In this document: piece after piece, positions 1 through 10,948 of the stretch | Position numbering within the stretch: position 1 is the stretch's first letter | Layout of the letters: every line of letters begins with the position of its first letter | Assembly: GCF_009760915.1 (NCBI RefSeq) | Contig: NZ_VIDQ01000015.1 | Coordinates: 43,569-107,568, forward strand | Length of the DNA: 64,000 bases | Direction: 5' to 3' | Source of the DNA: Azohydromonas aeria | Lineage (GTDB): Bacteria > Pseudomonadota > Gammaproteobacteria > Burkholderiales > Burkholderiaceae_C | Translations under genes and position numbers: made by a program | The notes under the pieces: model-generated | What the model was told of the DNA's origin: nothing | Database searches by the model: none | The model's input: only the letters and a program-made list of their open reading frames with translations

Positions 1-1
1 G

Positions 2-616
2 GGCAAGAAGGGCATTTCCTGCTTCCTCGTGCCCACCGACACGCCCGGCTACATCGTGTCCCGGCTGGAAGACAAGATGGGCCAGCGCGCCTCGGACACG
101 GCCACCATCACCTTCGAGAACTGCCGCATCCCCGCGGACCACCTGCTGGGCCGCGAAGGCGAGGGCTACAAGATCGCGCTGTCCAACCTGGAGGCCGGGC
201 GCATCGGCATCGCGGCGCAGTCGGTGGGCATGGCGCGCGCGGCGCTGGACGCGGCCGTGAAGTACGCCAGGGAGCGCGTCGCTTTCGACGTGCCCATCAT
301 CGAGCACCAGGCCGTGGCCTTCCGCCTCGCCGACATGGCCACGCAGGTCGAGGCGGCGCGCCAGCTGGTGCTGCACGCGGCCACGCTCAAGGATGCCGGG
401 CAGCCGTGCCTGAAGGAGGCGTCCATGGCCAAGCTGTTCGCCTCGACCATGGCCGAGCGCGTGTGCTCGGACGCGATCCAGATCCACGGCGGCTACGGCT
501 ACGTCAGCGACTTCCCCGTGGAGCGCATCTACCGCGACGTGCGCGTGACGCAGATCTACGAGGGCGCCTCCGACATCCAGCGCCTGGTCATCGCCCGCGC
601 CGTGGCCGGGGCCTGA
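2..616 (+). CDS. Acyl-CoA dehydrogenase, C-terminal part (5' end outside window)
   Basis: The reading frame is open from the window edge, so the gene is cut at its 5' end; about 204 codons are visible. The protein shows the end of the middle beta domain and the C-terminal four-helix bundle of FAD acyl-CoA dehydrogenases. Family hallmarks are [21 protein letters not shown], the helix with [12 protein letters not shown], and the C-terminal signature [20 protein letters not shown] followed by [10 protein letters not shown]. In this family these residues line the flavin and acyl-CoA pocket, and the enzyme introduces the alpha-beta double bond of an acyl-CoA. The thiolase gene starts 45 bp downstream on the same strand, which suggests a shared beta-oxidation-like operon. 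Chain-length or branched-chain specificity cannot be read from the fragment. Confidence 0.93.
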   Translation, partial: GKKGISCFLVPTDTPGYIVSRLEDKMGQRASDTATITFENCRIPADHLLGREGEGYKIALSNLEAGRIGIAAQSVGMARAALDAAVKYARERVAFDVPIIEHQAVAFRLADMATQVEAARQLVLHAATLKDAGQPCLKEASMAKLFASTMAERVCSDAIQIHGGYGYVSDFPVERIYRDVRVTQIYEGASDIQRLVIARAVAGA

Positions 617-661
617 CGCACGCCGCTCCCGTGAACTGACCCTCTCATGCAGGAGACACGA

Positions 662-1873
662 ATGACCACCGTTTCAGCCACCCCCCACGATCCCGTCGTC
701 ATCGTCGGCGCGGCCCGCACGCCGCTGGGCGGCCTGCAGGGCGAGCTCGCCGCGCTGGCGGCGCCGCAGCTGGGCGCTCACGCCATCCGCGCCGCCGTCG
801 AGCGCGCCGGGCTGCCGCCCGACGCGGTGCAGGAAGTGCTGATGGGCTGCGTGCTGCCCGCGGGCCTGGGCCAGGCGCCGGCGCGCCAGGCGGCCCTGGG
901 CGCGGGCCTGCCGCTGTCCGCCGGCTGCACCACGCTCAACAAGGTCTGCGGCTCGGGCATGAAGGCCACCATGCTCGCGCACGACCTGCTGCTGGCCGGC
1001 AGCCAGGACGTGATCGTGGCCGGCGGCATGGAGTCGATGAGCAACGCGCCCTACCTGCTGCCCAGGGCCCGCACGGGGCAGCGCCTGGGCCACGGCCAGA
1101 TGCTCGACCACATGTTCTTCGACGGCCTGGAGGACCGCTACGGCGCCGCCACCAACGGCCGGCTGATGGGCACCTTCGCCGAGGACTGCGCGCGCCACTT
1201 CGGCTTCACGCGCGAGGAGCAGGACGCCTACGCCGCCACGTCCACGCTGCGCGCGCAGCAGGCGCAGCGCGACGGGCTGTTCCGCTGGGAGATCGCGCCG
1301 GTGGCGGTGCCGGGCCGCGGCGGCGAGAAGCTCGTCGAGGGCGACGAGGCGCCGGGCAAGGTGCAGCTCGACAAGATCGCCGGGCTCAAGCCGGCGTTTG
1401 CGAAGGACGGCACGGTCACGGCCGCCAACTCCAGCTCCATCTCCGACGGCGCCGCGGCGCTGGTGCTGATGCGCCAGTCCACCGCGCGCGCGCGCGGCCT
1501 CGCGCCGCTGGCCGTGATCCACGGCCATGCCACGCATGCGCAGGAGCCGGCCTGGTTCACCACCGCGCCGGCGGGCGCGATCCGCAAGCTGCTGGCCAAG
1601 CTGGGCTGGCAGCCGGGCGAGGTGGACCTGTGGGAGATCAACGAGGCCTTCGCCGTCGTGACCATGGCCGCGATGCGCGAGCTGGAGCTGCCGCATGAGC
1701 GCGTCAACGTGCATGGCGGCGCCTGCGCGATGGGCCACCCGATCGGCGCCACCGGCGCGCGCATCATCGTCACGCTGCTGGGCGCGCTGCGCCAGCGCGG
1801 CGCCCGGCGCGGCGTGGCCAGCCTGTGCATCGGCGGCGGCGAGGCCACGGCGCTGGCGGTGGAGCTGGCCTGA
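662..1873 (+). CDS. Acetyl-CoA C-acyltransferase (thiolase)
   Basis: Encodes 403 residues, a normal thiolase length. The nucleophilic cysteine is C96 in NKVCGSGMKAT. The motifs EINEAFAV and GHPIGATGAR (H359) and the second active-site cysteine C389 in LCIGGGEA are all present, so the enzyme looks catalytically complete. It should cleave 3-ketoacyl-CoA with CoA, or condense two acetyl-CoA units. The start is ATG at 662 behind AGGAGACACGA; an in-frame ATG at 647 would sit on top of that ribosome site and is less likely. It lies 45 bp after an acyl-CoA dehydrogenase and is followed by a strong hairpin. Biosynthetic (PhaA-like) versus degradative use cannot be decided from sequence alone. Confidence 0.95.
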   Translation: MTTVSATPHDPVVIVGAARTPLGGLQGELAALAAPQLGAHAIRAAVERAGLPPDAVQEVLMGCVLPAGLGQAPARQAALGAGLPLSAGCTTLNKVCGSGMKATMLAHDLLLAGSQDVIVAGGMESMSNAPYLLPRARTGQRLGHGQMLDHMFFDGLEDRYGAATNGRLMGTFAEDCARHFGFTREEQDAYAATSTLRAQQAQRDGLFRWEIAPVAVPGRGGEKLVEGDEAPGKVQLDKIAGLKPAFAKDGTVTAANSSSISDGAAALVLMRQSTARARGLAPLAVIHGHATHAQEPAWFTTAPAGAIRKLLAKLGWQPGEVDLWEINEAFAVVTMAAMRELELPHERVNVHGGACAMGHPIGATGARIIVTLLGALRQRGARRGVASLCIGGGEATALAVELA

Positions 1874-1877
1874 CGCG

Positions 1878-1906
1878 CATGGCCGCCGGCTTGGCCGGCG
1901 GCCATG
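1878..1906. terminator. Bidirectional hairpin between convergent genes
   Basis: A perfect 13-bp stem (1878-1890 with 1894-1906) closes a 3-nt TTG loop, five bases after the thiolase stop and seven bases before the end of the convergent aldehyde dehydrogenase. There is no clear T-run, so intrinsic termination is inferred from the stem and its position between converging genes. Confidence 0.7.
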
Positions 1907-1913
1907 TTCACGG

Positions 1914-3353
1914 TCAGACGTTCATCACCGCCACGGCTCGCGCGTTCAGGTAGGCATCGAGCGCCTCGGGGCCGCCCTCGGAGCCGTAGCCCGAGTCCTT
2001 GATGCCGCCGAAGGGCATCTCCGCGCTGGGCATGGCCGGCATGTTGACCCAGAGCATGCCCACCTCGACGCGGCGCGCGAGCAGGTCGGCGTTCTTCAGC
2101 GACTTCGTGAAGGCGTAGCCGGCCAGTCCGAAGGACAGGCGGTTGGCTTCCGCGATCGCGTCCTCCAGCCGCTCGAAGGAGCGGATCGCCGCCACCGGGC
2201 CGAAGGGCTCGTCATTGAAGATCCTGGCCTGCAGCGGCACGTCGAGCAGCACGGTCGGCTCCCAGAAGTTGCCGGACTCGCCGATGCGCTTGCCGCCGGC
2301 CAGCACCTGCGCGCCGGCCTGGACGGCGTCCTCCTGGAACTGCGCCATGGCCGTGAGGCGGCGCGGGTTGGCCAGCGGGCCCATCTGCGTGCCCTCGGCC
2401 AGGCCGTCGCCGACCTTTAGGCCCTGCGCGTACTGCGCCATCTGCTGCGCGAACTCGGCCTTGATGCTCTCGTGCACCAGGAAGCGCGTCGGCGAGATGC
2501 AGACCTGGCCGGCGTTGCGGAACTTGGCCGCGCCGGCGGACTTGACGGCCAGCGCGATGTCGGCGTCGTCGCAGACGATCACCGGGGCGTGGCCGCCGAG
2601 CTCCATCGTCACGCGCTTCATGTGCTGGCCGGCCATCGCGGCGAGCTGCTTGCCCACCGGCGTGGAGCCGGTGAAGGTGACCTTGCGGATCACCGGGTGC
2701 GGGATCAGGTAGCTGGAGATCTCGGCTGGGTTGCCGTAGACCAGGCCCAGCACGCCGGGCGGGATGCCGGCATCGGCGAAGGCGCGGATCAGCGCGGCCG
2801 GGCCGGCCGGGGTTTCCTCGGGCGCCTTGACCAGCATCGAGCAGCCCGCGGCCAGCGCGGCGCCGACCTTGCGCACCACCTGGTTGATCGGGAAGTTCCA
2901 GGGCGTGAACGCGGCCACCGGGCCCACCGGGTCCTTCAGCACCATCTGCCGGATCGCCAGGTTGGCGCGCGACGGCACGATGCGCCCATAGACGCGGAAA
3001 CCCTCCTCGGCAAACCACTCGATGATGTCGGCCGCCGCCAGCGCCTCGCCCTTGGCTTCGGCCAGCGGCTTGCCCTGTTCCTGCGTCAGCAGCGGGGCGA
3101 TCTCGCCGGCGCGCTCGCGCATGAGCGCGGCGGCCTTGCGCATGATCTTGCTGCGCTCGGCGGCCGTCATGTCGCGCCACGTCTCGAAGCCCTTCTGCGC
3201 GGCCTCCAGCGCCTGGTCCAGGTCGGCCTGACCGGCATGGGCGACGCGGCCGATCTCCGCGCCCGTGGCCGGGTTGAACACGGCCAGCGTCCTGCCGTCC
3301 GCGGCGTCGCGCCACTGGCCGTTGATGAAGAGTTGCGTGTTGGGGTAGGTCAT
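1914..3353 (-). CDS. NAD(P)-dependent succinate-semialdehyde dehydrogenase family protein
   Basis: Encodes 479 residues of the aldehyde dehydrogenase superfamily. The catalytic set is present: N153 in PWNFP, E251 in ELGGHAP and nucleophile C285 in [10 protein letters not shown], plus the cofactor motif [10 protein letters not shown] (227-236). The C-terminal [15 protein letters not shown] motif is typical of the GabD/succinate-semialdehyde branch, which oxidises a semialdehyde to the acid. The frame extends upstream without a stop, but ATG at 3353 gives the usual N-terminus (TQLFINGQW). It is transcribed away from the acyl-CoA synthetase gene across a 255-bp gap and converges on the thiolase. 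Substrate is inferred from the family only. Confidence 0.92.
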   Translation of the reverse strand: MTYPNTQLFINGQWRDAADGRTLAVFNPATGAEIGRVAHAGQADLDQALEAAQKGFETWRDMTAAERSKIMRKAAALMRERAGEIAPLLTQEQGKPLAEAKGEALAAADIIEWFAEEGFRVYGRIVPSRANLAIRQMVLKDPVGPVAAFTPWNFPINQVVRKVGAALAAGCSMLVKAPEETPAGPAALIRAFADAGIPPGVLGLVYGNPAEISSYLIPHPVIRKVTFTGSTPVGKQLAAMAGQHMKRVTMELGGHAPVIVCDDADIALAVKSAGAAKFRNAGQVCISPTRFLVHESIKAEFAQQMAQYAQGLKVGDGLAEGTQMGPLANPRRLTAMAQFQEDAVQAGAQVLAGGKRIGESGNFWEPTVLLDVPLQARIFNDEPFGPVAAIRSFERLEDAIAEANRLSFGLAGYAFTKSLKNADLLARRVEVGMLWVNMPAMPSAEMPFGGIKDSGYGSEGGPEALDAYLNARAVAVMNV

Positions 3354-3608
3354 GCTGAGCCTCTTGCGGGGAACGGAGGGGGTCGTGGAAACGTCGGCGA
3401 CGTGTGCCCGAATCACGCACTCTAAACGGCGGTGCCCGGACGCCGGGGCCCGGGCGGCATCGCCCCCGCGCGCGTCGTCCCGACCCATGGGCCACCGGCC
3501 GCATTGGCAGGATCTGCAACCACCACGGCAGCAATGAAGCACCGCAGCCGATTAACTTGGCGGCCCTGTTCCAGATCCCAGCTTCCAAGAACCACAGGAG
3601 ACGAAAGC

Positions 3609-5330
<1,722 letters not shown>

Positions 5331-5337
5331 GCCCCGT

Positions 5338-5366
5338 GCCGCGCCGGGAGCCGCCCGCGGCGCGGC
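5338..5366. terminator. GC hairpin between convergent genes
   Basis: A perfect 8-bp stem (5338-5345 with 5359-5366) with a 13-nt loop fills the 43-bp gap between the acyl-CoA synthetase and the convergent LysR gene. Position suggests a shared terminator; no T-run is present. Confidence 0.45.
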
Positions 5367-5373
5367 GAGAACC

Positions 5374-6285
5374 TCAGGTTTCCCGCAGGACGGGCCGATG
5401 CGCCAGCAGCTCGTCGAACAGCGCCTGGGCCGCGATGGACAGGCTGCGGTCGCGGCGGCGGATGCTGTAGATCTGCCGCCGCAGCCCGGGCGCGTCCACC
5501 GGCCGGGTGACGAGATCCGGGTGCTCGAAGTGAAACAGCGTCAGCGCCGGCACCACCGTGATGCCCAGCCCGGCGCGCACCATGCCGGCCACGGTGCTGA
5601 GCTGCTCCAGCTCCATCACCGGCCTGAGCGCCGGCGCGCCCGGCCCCAGCGCCGACTCCACGCGCTGGCGCACGCTGCTCGTGCGGGCCAGGTGGATGAA
5701 GGGCTCGCCCGCCAGGTCGCGCAGCCGCACCGTGTCGCGCCGCGCCAGTGCATGCGTGCGCGGGCACACCAGGTGGAAGCCGTCGGAGCAGAAGGGCTGC
5801 GCCAGCAGCTCCGGCGCGCTGGCGCGCACGGCCGCCAGCGCGAAGTCGGCATGGCCGGCGCGCACCCGTTCCACGCAGCCCTCGGACAGCGCATCCGCCA
5901 CGTCCAGCTCGATGTCCGGGTAGCGGGCGCGAAACGCGGCCAGCAGCGGCGGCAGCCAGCCGGCGGCCAGCGCCGGCAGCGCGGCCAGGGCCACCCGCCC
6001 ACGCCGGCGCGCCACGTGCTCGCCCAGGTCGGCCACGCTCAATGACAGGTCGCGCAGCAGGCGCTGCGCGCTCTCCAGGAACAGCGCTCCCTCCACGGTC
6101 GGCTCCACGTGGCGCGTGCTGCGGTCGAACAGCCGCGCGCCCACGGCCTCCTCCAGCGCCCGGATCAGCGCGCTGAACGCCGGCTGCGACAGGTGCAGCC
6201 GCGCCGCGGCGCGGGTGAAGTTGCGCGTCTCGGCCAGCGCCACGAAGGCGCGCAGCTGGCGCGAGGACAGGTCGGGCTCATTCAT
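5374..6285 (-). CDS. LysR-family transcriptional regulator
   Basis: Encodes 303 residues, the standard length. The N-terminal winged helix-turn-helix (about residues 5-65) reads as LysR: LRAFVALAETRNFTRAAARL, then LSQPAFSALIRALEEAVGARLF. The rest is the two-lobed effector-binding domain (for example GMVRAGLGITVVPAL). The start is ATG 6285. The gene is divergent from the AtuA-like operon with 114 bp between starts, the classic arrangement in which the LysR protein autoregulates and controls the facing operon. The gap contains a TTCAT-N11-ATGAA palindrome that overlaps the start codon. The inducer is unknown. Confidence 0.93.
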   Translation of the reverse strand: MNEPDLSSRQLRAFVALAETRNFTRAAARLHLSQPAFSALIRALEEAVGARLFDRSTRHVEPTVEGALFLESAQRLLRDLSLSVADLGEHVARRRGRVALAALPALAAGWLPPLLAAFRARYPDIELDVADALSEGCVERVRAGHADFALAAVRASAPELLAQPFCSDGFHLVCPRTHALARRDTVRLRDLAGEPFIHLARTSSVRQRVESALGPGAPALRPVMELEQLSTVAGMVRAGLGITVVPALTLFHFEHPDLVTRPVDAPGLRRQIYSIRRRDRSLSIAAQALFDELLAHRPVLRET

Positions 6286-6301
6286 TTGCGAAGCGGATGA
6301 A
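6281..6301. promoter_or_regulatory. Candidate LysR operator (T-N11-A palindrome)
   Basis: TTCAT at 6281-6285 and ATGAA at 6297-6301 are perfect inverted repeats separated by exactly 11 bases, the spacing of LysR-type recognition sites. The left arm includes the lysR start codon. A second inverted repeat, GAATT (6299-6303) with AATTC (6318-6322), overlaps it. The surrounding 114-bp gap is AT-rich compared with its neighbours. Confidence 0.5.
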
Positions 6302-6399
6302 TTGATCCAAACAAACGAATTCTCCTCTTTGACCGACCTGCCTACAGTGACCGCATCGCCTCGTGGCCTCACCAAGCGGCCCTCGCCGGGCTGGAGTGC

Positions 6400-7746
6400 A
6401 TGAAAGACATCCTTCTCATCGGTTGTGCCGCCGGCTTTTCCGGCGACCGCACCGACGCCGCCCGCCCCGTGGTGGACACGCTCATCCGGCGCGCCCAGCC
6501 CGCCGTGCTGATCTTCGAGACCCTGGCCGAGCGCACCCTGGCGCTGGCCCAGCTGGCGCGCCGCGCCGACCCGGAAGCCGGCTACGAGCCGCTGCTGCCG
6601 GAGCTGCTGGCGCCGGTGCTGGCCGACTGCCTGGCGCACGGCATCCGCATCGTCGGCAACTTCGGCGCGGCCAACCCGCACGCCGCGGCGCGCCGGGTGC
6701 TGGCGCTGGCGCGCGAGCTCGGCACCCGCGCGCCGCGCGTGGCGGTGGTCAGCGGCGACGACCTGTCGGACGAGGCGCACCGCGGCCTGCTGCACGAGGC
6801 GCTGGGCGCGGTGGCGCAGGACTTGCAGATCGCCAGCGCCAACGCCTACCTGGGCGCGGAAGCCATCGCCGAGGCGCTGCGCGCGGGGGCGGACGTCGTC
6901 ATCACCGGGCGCGTGTCCGACCCCTCGCTCACCGTGGGCCCGGCGCTGGCGCACTTCGGCTGGGCCAGCGACGACTGGGACCGGCTCGCGCGCGCCACCA
7001 TGGCCGGCCACCTGCTCGAATGCGGCGCGCAGGTCTGCGGCGGCTACTTCGCCGACCCGGGTTTCAAGGACGTGCCGGACCTGGCGGAAGTCGGCTACCC
7101 CATTGCCGAGATCGACACCGACGGCGGCTGCGTCATCGGCAAGGCCGAGGGCACGGGCGGGCGCGTGGACGAGCACACCGTGAAGGAGCAACTCCTGTAC
7201 GAGCTGCACGACCCGGCTGCCTACCTCACGCCGGACGTGGTGGCGGACATCAGCGATGCCTGGGTCGAGACGGTGGGCGCCGACCGCGTGCGGCTGCACG
7301 GCGTGCGCGGCCATGCGCGGCCCGCGGCCCTGAAGGTCAACGTCTTCCATGCCCAGGGCTGGCTGGCCGAAGGGGAGATTTCCTATGCCGGGCGCGGCGC
7401 CGAGGCGCGCGCGCGGCTGGCCGGCGACGTGTTGCGCCGGCGCCTGGCCGGCTGCGGCGCGCTGCGCGTGGACCTGATCGGCGTGTCCAGCGTCTTCGGC
7501 GACGACGGCGGGCGCTGGCTGTCGAGCCAGCCGGTGGGCGATGCGCGCGACGTGCGGCTGCGCGTGGCGCTCAACCACGCCGACAAGCCGCAGGCCGAGC
7601 GGCTGGCGCGCGAGGTCACCGCGCTCTACACCTGCGGCCCGGCCGGCGGCGGCGGCGTGCGCACGGGGCTGCGCCAGCGGCTGGGCACCCTGTCGTGCCT
7701 GGTGCCGCGCGAGCGGGTGCAGGCGCAACTGGAGTTCATTGAATGA
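6400..7746 (+). CDS. AtuA-like acyclic terpene utilisation family protein (DUF1446)
   Basis: Encodes 448 residues that match the DUF1446/AtuA family from end to end. Recognisable stretches are IGCAAGFSGDRTDAA at the N-terminus, VGNFGAANPHAAARR, VITGRVSDPSLTVGP, and the segment CGAQVCGGYFADPGFKDVPDL. AtuA is named for the citronellol/geraniol pathway of Pseudomonas, but the family is wider and its biochemistry is not settled. The gene faces the LysR regulator and overlaps the next gene by 4 nt (ATGA), so the two are translationally coupled. A Bug-type binding protein follows. Real terpene use is not supported by anything else in the window; I infer only a regulated catabolic operon. Confidence 0.9.
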   Translation: MKDILLIGCAAGFSGDRTDAARPVVDTLIRRAQPAVLIFETLAERTLALAQLARRADPEAGYEPLLPELLAPVLADCLAHGIRIVGNFGAANPHAAARRVLALARELGTRAPRVAVVSGDDLSDEAHRGLLHEALGAVAQDLQIASANAYLGAEAIAEALRAGADVVITGRVSDPSLTVGPALAHFGWASDDWDRLARATMAGHLLECGAQVCGGYFADPGFKDVPDLAEVGYPIAEIDTDGGCVIGKAEGTGGRVDEHTVKEQLLYELHDPAAYLTPDVVADISDAWVETVGADRVRLHGVRGHARPAALKVNVFHAQGWLAEGEISYAGRGAEARARLAGDVLRRRLAGCGALRVDLIGVSSVFGDDGGRWLSSQPVGDARDVRLRVALNHADKPQAERLAREVTALYTCGPAGGGGVRTGLRQRLGTLSCLVPRERVQAQLEFIE

Positions 7747-8114
7747 GCAACACCGATCAAGCCGCCGTGCGCGTGCCCCTGCAATGCCTGGCGCATGGGC
7801 GCACGGGCGACAAGGGCAACATTTCCAACATCAGCGTCATCGCCTGGCACCCGGCGCTGTGGGAGCTGCTGGTAGCGCAGGTGACCGAGGACGCCGTGGC
7901 GCGCCAGTTCGCTCACCGGCGGCCCAGCCGCGTCACGCGCCACCTGCTGCCCAGGCTGCACGCCATGAACTTCGTGCTGGAGGGCGTGCTCGACGGCGGC
8001 GTCAACGACGCGCTCAACCTCGACAGCCACGGCAAGGCGCTGGCCTTCCTGCTGCTGGACATGGACATCGACGTGCCCGCCGCGCTGGTGCCGTTGCTGC
8101 GGCAACCGGCCTGA
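7743..8114 (+). CDS. AtuA-related small protein (ferredoxin-fold AtuA partner)
   Basis: Encodes 123 residues resembling the C-terminal ferredoxin-like domain that is fused to DUF1446 in full-length AtuA. The family core GRTGDKGNISNISVIAW is near the N-terminus and LNLDSHGKALAFLLLDMDIDVP near the end. Its start overlaps the upstream AtuA-like gene by 4 nt, so here the two domains are separate, coupled polypeptides that probably act together. No catalytic residues can be named. It is followed by a binding-protein gene 37 bp downstream. Confidence 0.83.
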   Translation: MSNTDQAAVRVPLQCLAHGRTGDKGNISNISVIAWHPALWELLVAQVTEDAVARQFAHRRPSRVTRHLLPRLHAMNFVLEGVLDGGVNDALNLDSHGKALAFLLLDMDIDVPAALVPLLRQPA

Positions 8115-8151
8115 AGCACCAAGACCCCATCGACATCCAAGGAGACAAGAC

Positions 8152-9141
8152 ATGAACCGTTCCACGCCTTCCCGCCGCCACGTCCTGGCCACCGCCTGCG
8201 CCGCCACCCTGGCGCTGCTGGGCGCGTCCGCCGCGCAGGCGCAAGTGAAATACCCGGAAAAGCCCGTCACCTTCATCGTCCCCTTTGCCGCGGGCAGTGC
8301 CACCGACCAGCTCGCGCGCGCGCTGGGGCAGTCCATCACCGAGCAGACGAAGCAGGCCGTGGTGGTGGACAACAAGGCCGGCGCCAGCGGCATGATGGCG
8401 GCGCAGGCCGCGGCGCGCGCGCCGGCTGACGGCTACACGGTGCTGATCACGACCAACACCACGCATGCCGCCAACGAGCACCTGTACAAGAAGCTGCCCT
8501 ACGACCCGGTGAAGGACTTCGCGCCCGTGGCCGGCCTGGCCAAGGGCGGGCAGGTGCTGGTGGTGCGCGCGGACTCGCCCTACCGCAGCGTCATGGACGT
8601 CGTGGGCGACGCGAAGAAGCGCCCCGGCAAGCTCAGCTTCGGCAGCGGCAGCTCCTCCAGCCGCGTCGCCGGCGAGATGTTCAAGCAGCTCAGCGGCACC
8701 GACATCCTGCACGTGCCCTACAAGAGCAACCCGCAGGCGGTGACGGACCTGCTGGGCGGGCAGATCGACCTGATGATCACCGACACCGCCACCGGCGTGC
8801 CGCAGGTCAAGGCCGGCAAGCTGCGCGCGCTGGGCTACTCCACCACGAAGCGCAGCCCGCAGCTGCCCGAGGTCCCGACCATCGCCGAGGCCGGCGTCAA
8901 GGGCTACGACATGGGCTACTGGTTCGCCGCCTACGTGCCCGCGGCCACGCCGCAGCCGGTGGTGGCGCGCATCAACGAGCTGCTGGCCGTGGCCGTGAAG
9001 AGCGCCGCCGCGAAGACCTTCTTCGAGGGCAGCGGCGCCGAGGCCTGGAGCGCCTCGCCGCAGGAGCTGGCGAAGTTCCAGGCCGAGGAGACGCAGAAGT
9101 GGGGCCGCGTCATCAAGGCCGCCGGCATCGAGGCCGAGTGA
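8152..9141 (+). CDS. Bug-family (TctC-type) tripartite tricarboxylate transporter binding protein
   Basis: Encodes 329 residues. A signal peptide with SRRHVLAT, a hydrophobic stretch and an AQA cleavage site near residue 29 is followed by the Bug N-terminal motif YPEKPVTFIVPFAAGSATD. Bug proteins are periplasmic binding proteins for carboxylates, aromatic acids and related compounds. Start ATG 8152 sits behind AAGGAGACAAGAC. No TctA/TctB membrane genes are nearby, which is common for the expanded Bug families of Burkholderiales; such orphans may share membrane subunits or act as sensors. Location after the AtuA-like pair suggests that it binds the substrate of that pathway. Confidence 0.93.
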   Translation: MNRSTPSRRHVLATACAATLALLGASAAQAQVKYPEKPVTFIVPFAAGSATDQLARALGQSITEQTKQAVVVDNKAGASGMMAAQAAARAPADGYTVLITTNTTHAANEHLYKKLPYDPVKDFAPVAGLAKGGQVLVVRADSPYRSVMDVVGDAKKRPGKLSFGSGSSSSRVAGEMFKQLSGTDILHVPYKSNPQAVTDLLGGQIDLMITDTATGVPQVKAGKLRALGYSTTKRSPQLPEVPTIAEAGVKGYDMGYWFAAYVPAATPQPVVARINELLAVAVKSAAAKTFFEGSGAEAWSASPQELAKFQAEETQKWGRVIKAAGIEAE

Positions 9142-9293
9142 GCGCGCCCGGCTGAGCCGGGACGGCAGCGCCGGCGGCCTTGGCGCCGGTGCCGCTCCCC
9201 TTCATTTCCCCAGGCCTTCGCTCGGAACGAAGGCCCCTTGAGCCACTGCCGGACGAGCCGGCCGTGTGCCCGACCACGACCCAAGGAGACACC

Positions 9294-10913
9294 ATGCACT
9301 CACGCAAGACCCCGCTGGCACTGGCAGCCAGCGTGGCGCTGCTGGCCGCCTGCGGCGGCGGGGACGGCGCTCCGGCCCCGGCGCCGCCACCCCAGGCCGC
9401 CACGCCCAAGGCCTGCGACCCGGCCAGCTTCGCCGCGCTCAAGCTGGATGCCGCCAGCGTGAAGTCGGCCGCGCCCGTGCCGGCGGGCAGCTACACGCCC
9501 GCGGGCGGCACCGCGGCGCTGGAGAACCTGCCGGCGTTCTGCGTGGTCAAGGGGCAAGCCACGCCGACGGCGGACTCGCTCGTCAACTTCGAGCTGTGGG
9601 TACCGTCGGGCGCGGCCTGGAACGGCAAGCTCGTGACCACCGGCAACGGCGGCTACAGCCCCACGCTCAACTACGGCGACATGGCCTACGCCATGCGGCA
9701 GGGCTACGCCGTCATGGGCGGTGACACCGGGCACCAGTCGGCCGACCCCAACGAGATGTTCTGGGGCGTGGGGCATCCGGAAAAGATCGCCGACTGGGGC
9801 ACGCGCTCCATCCACGCCATCACGGTGCCGGGCAAGCAGTTGCTGGCCGAGCTGCAGGGAAAGGCCGCCAGCCGGGCCTACTACTACGGCTGCTCCACCG
9901 GCGGGCACCAGGGCTACGCGGAAATCCAGCGCTATCCCGAGGACTTTGACGGCGTGATCGCCGGCGCGCCGGGCAACAACCGGGTGCGCCTGAACGTCGA
10001 GTTCCTGCACCGCTTCCTCTCCAACCGCCATCCCGGCGACAACACCACGCTGATCCTGCCGCCGGCCAAGGCCACGCTCATCAACGGCGCGGCGGTGGCC
10101 GCCTGCGACGCTCTGGACGGCGTGAACGATGGCGTCATCGGCGATCCGCGCGCCTGCACTGCCGACAAGTTCGACGTCGCCTCGCTGCAATGCAGCGGCG
10201 CCGAGACGGCCAGCTGCCTCACCGCCGCACAGGTCGCGGTGGCGCAAAAGATCTACGCCGGCCCGAAGAACCCGCGCACCGGCGCCCAGATCTACCCGGG
10301 CCTGGTGGTGGGCACCGAGGCCGGCTGGCCGGGCTACTGGGGCGGCAGCGAGCCGGTGCGCGCCGACTTCTGGCGGCTGTGGAGCTTCGAGAACCCGCAG
10401 TGGAACTGGTGGACCTTCGACTACGACCGTGACGTGGCCTTCACCGACGCCAAGCTCGGCGCGCTGGTGGACCAGACCAACCCCGACATCGCCGCCTTCA
10501 AGGCGCGCGGCGGCAAGGCCATCGTCTACCAGGGCTGGTCCGACCCGGTGGTCAACGCCGCCGACACCATCGCCTACTACGAGCAGGTCCGGGCCCGGCA
10601 AGGCTCGCAGGCCGGGACCGACGCCTTCTTCCGGCTGTTCCTGGTGCCCGGCATGGGCCACTGCGGCGGCGGCACCGGCACCGCCCACTTCGGCAACCAG
10701 GGCGGCCCCTCGCCCGTGCTCAGCTCTCAGCGCGACGTGCTCATGGCGCTGGACCAGTGGGTCGAGCAGGGCGTGGCGCCGGACCAGATCGTCGCCTCGC
10801 GCGTGGTCGCGGGCAGCACGGTGCGCACGCGGCCGCTGTGCCCGTATCCGAAGCAGGCCGTCTGGAACGGCAGCGGCAGCACCGACGACGCCGCCAGCTT
10901 CACCTGCCGCTGA
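9294..10913 (+). CDS. Tannase/feruloyl esterase family lipoprotein
   Basis: Encodes 539 residues. The N-terminus is a lipoprotein signal with lipobox LLAAC (C20), so it is probably anchored in the outer membrane or secreted. The serine-hydrolase triad is visible: S201 in the nucleophile elbow GCSTGGHQG, D417 in GWSDPVVN and H456 in GMGHCGGG. The family cleaves ester bonds of gallate or hydroxycinnamate conjugates, or other aromatic esters. Start ATG 9294 follows AAGGAGACACC. A second lipoprotein hydrolase begins 35 bp downstream, probably in the same operon. The substrate is not determinable from sequence. Confidence 0.92.
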   Translation: MHSRKTPLALAASVALLAACGGGDGAPAPAPPPQAATPKACDPASFAALKLDAASVKSAAPVPAGSYTPAGGTAALENLPAFCVVKGQATPTADSLVNFELWVPSGAAWNGKLVTTGNGGYSPTLNYGDMAYAMRQGYAVMGGDTGHQSADPNEMFWGVGHPEKIADWGTRSIHAITVPGKQLLAELQGKAASRAYYYGCSTGGHQGYAEIQRYPEDFDGVIAGAPGNNRVRLNVEFLHRFLSNRHPGDNTTLILPPAKATLINGAAVAACDALDGVNDGVIGDPRACTADKFDVASLQCSGAETASCLTAAQVAVAQKIYAGPKNPRTGAQIYPGLVVGTEAGWPGYWGGSEPVRADFWRLWSFENPQWNWWTFDYDRDVAFTDAKLGALVDQTNPDIAAFKARGGKAIVYQGWSDPVVNAADTIAYYEQVRARQGSQAGTDAFFRLFLVPGMGHCGGGTGTAHFGNQGGPSPVLSSQRDVLMALDQWVEQGVAPDQIVASRVVAGSTVRTRPLCPYPKQAVWNGSGSTDDAASFTCR

Positions 10914-10948
10914 AGGCGGCCCAGCCGATTCATCACAGAGGAGACACC

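Noticed and set aside
6400..8114. Assigning a citronellol/geraniol degradation (Atu) pathway
   Set aside because: Only the AtuA-type proteins are present; carboxylases AtuC/AtuF and the hydratase AtuE are not seen, so the pathway name would be over-read.
9213..9235. Hairpin GGCCTTCG/CGAAGGCC ahead of the tannase-family gene
   Set aside because: A perfect 8-bp stem but no T-run, and it lies 58 bp before a start; role unclear, so not listed as a feature.
9294..10913. Feruloyl-esterase-like enzyme as supplier of p-coumarate chromophore for the PYP homologue
   Set aside because: The genes are 46 kb apart with no shared regulation visible; chromophore biosynthesis is normally intracellular from tyrosine.
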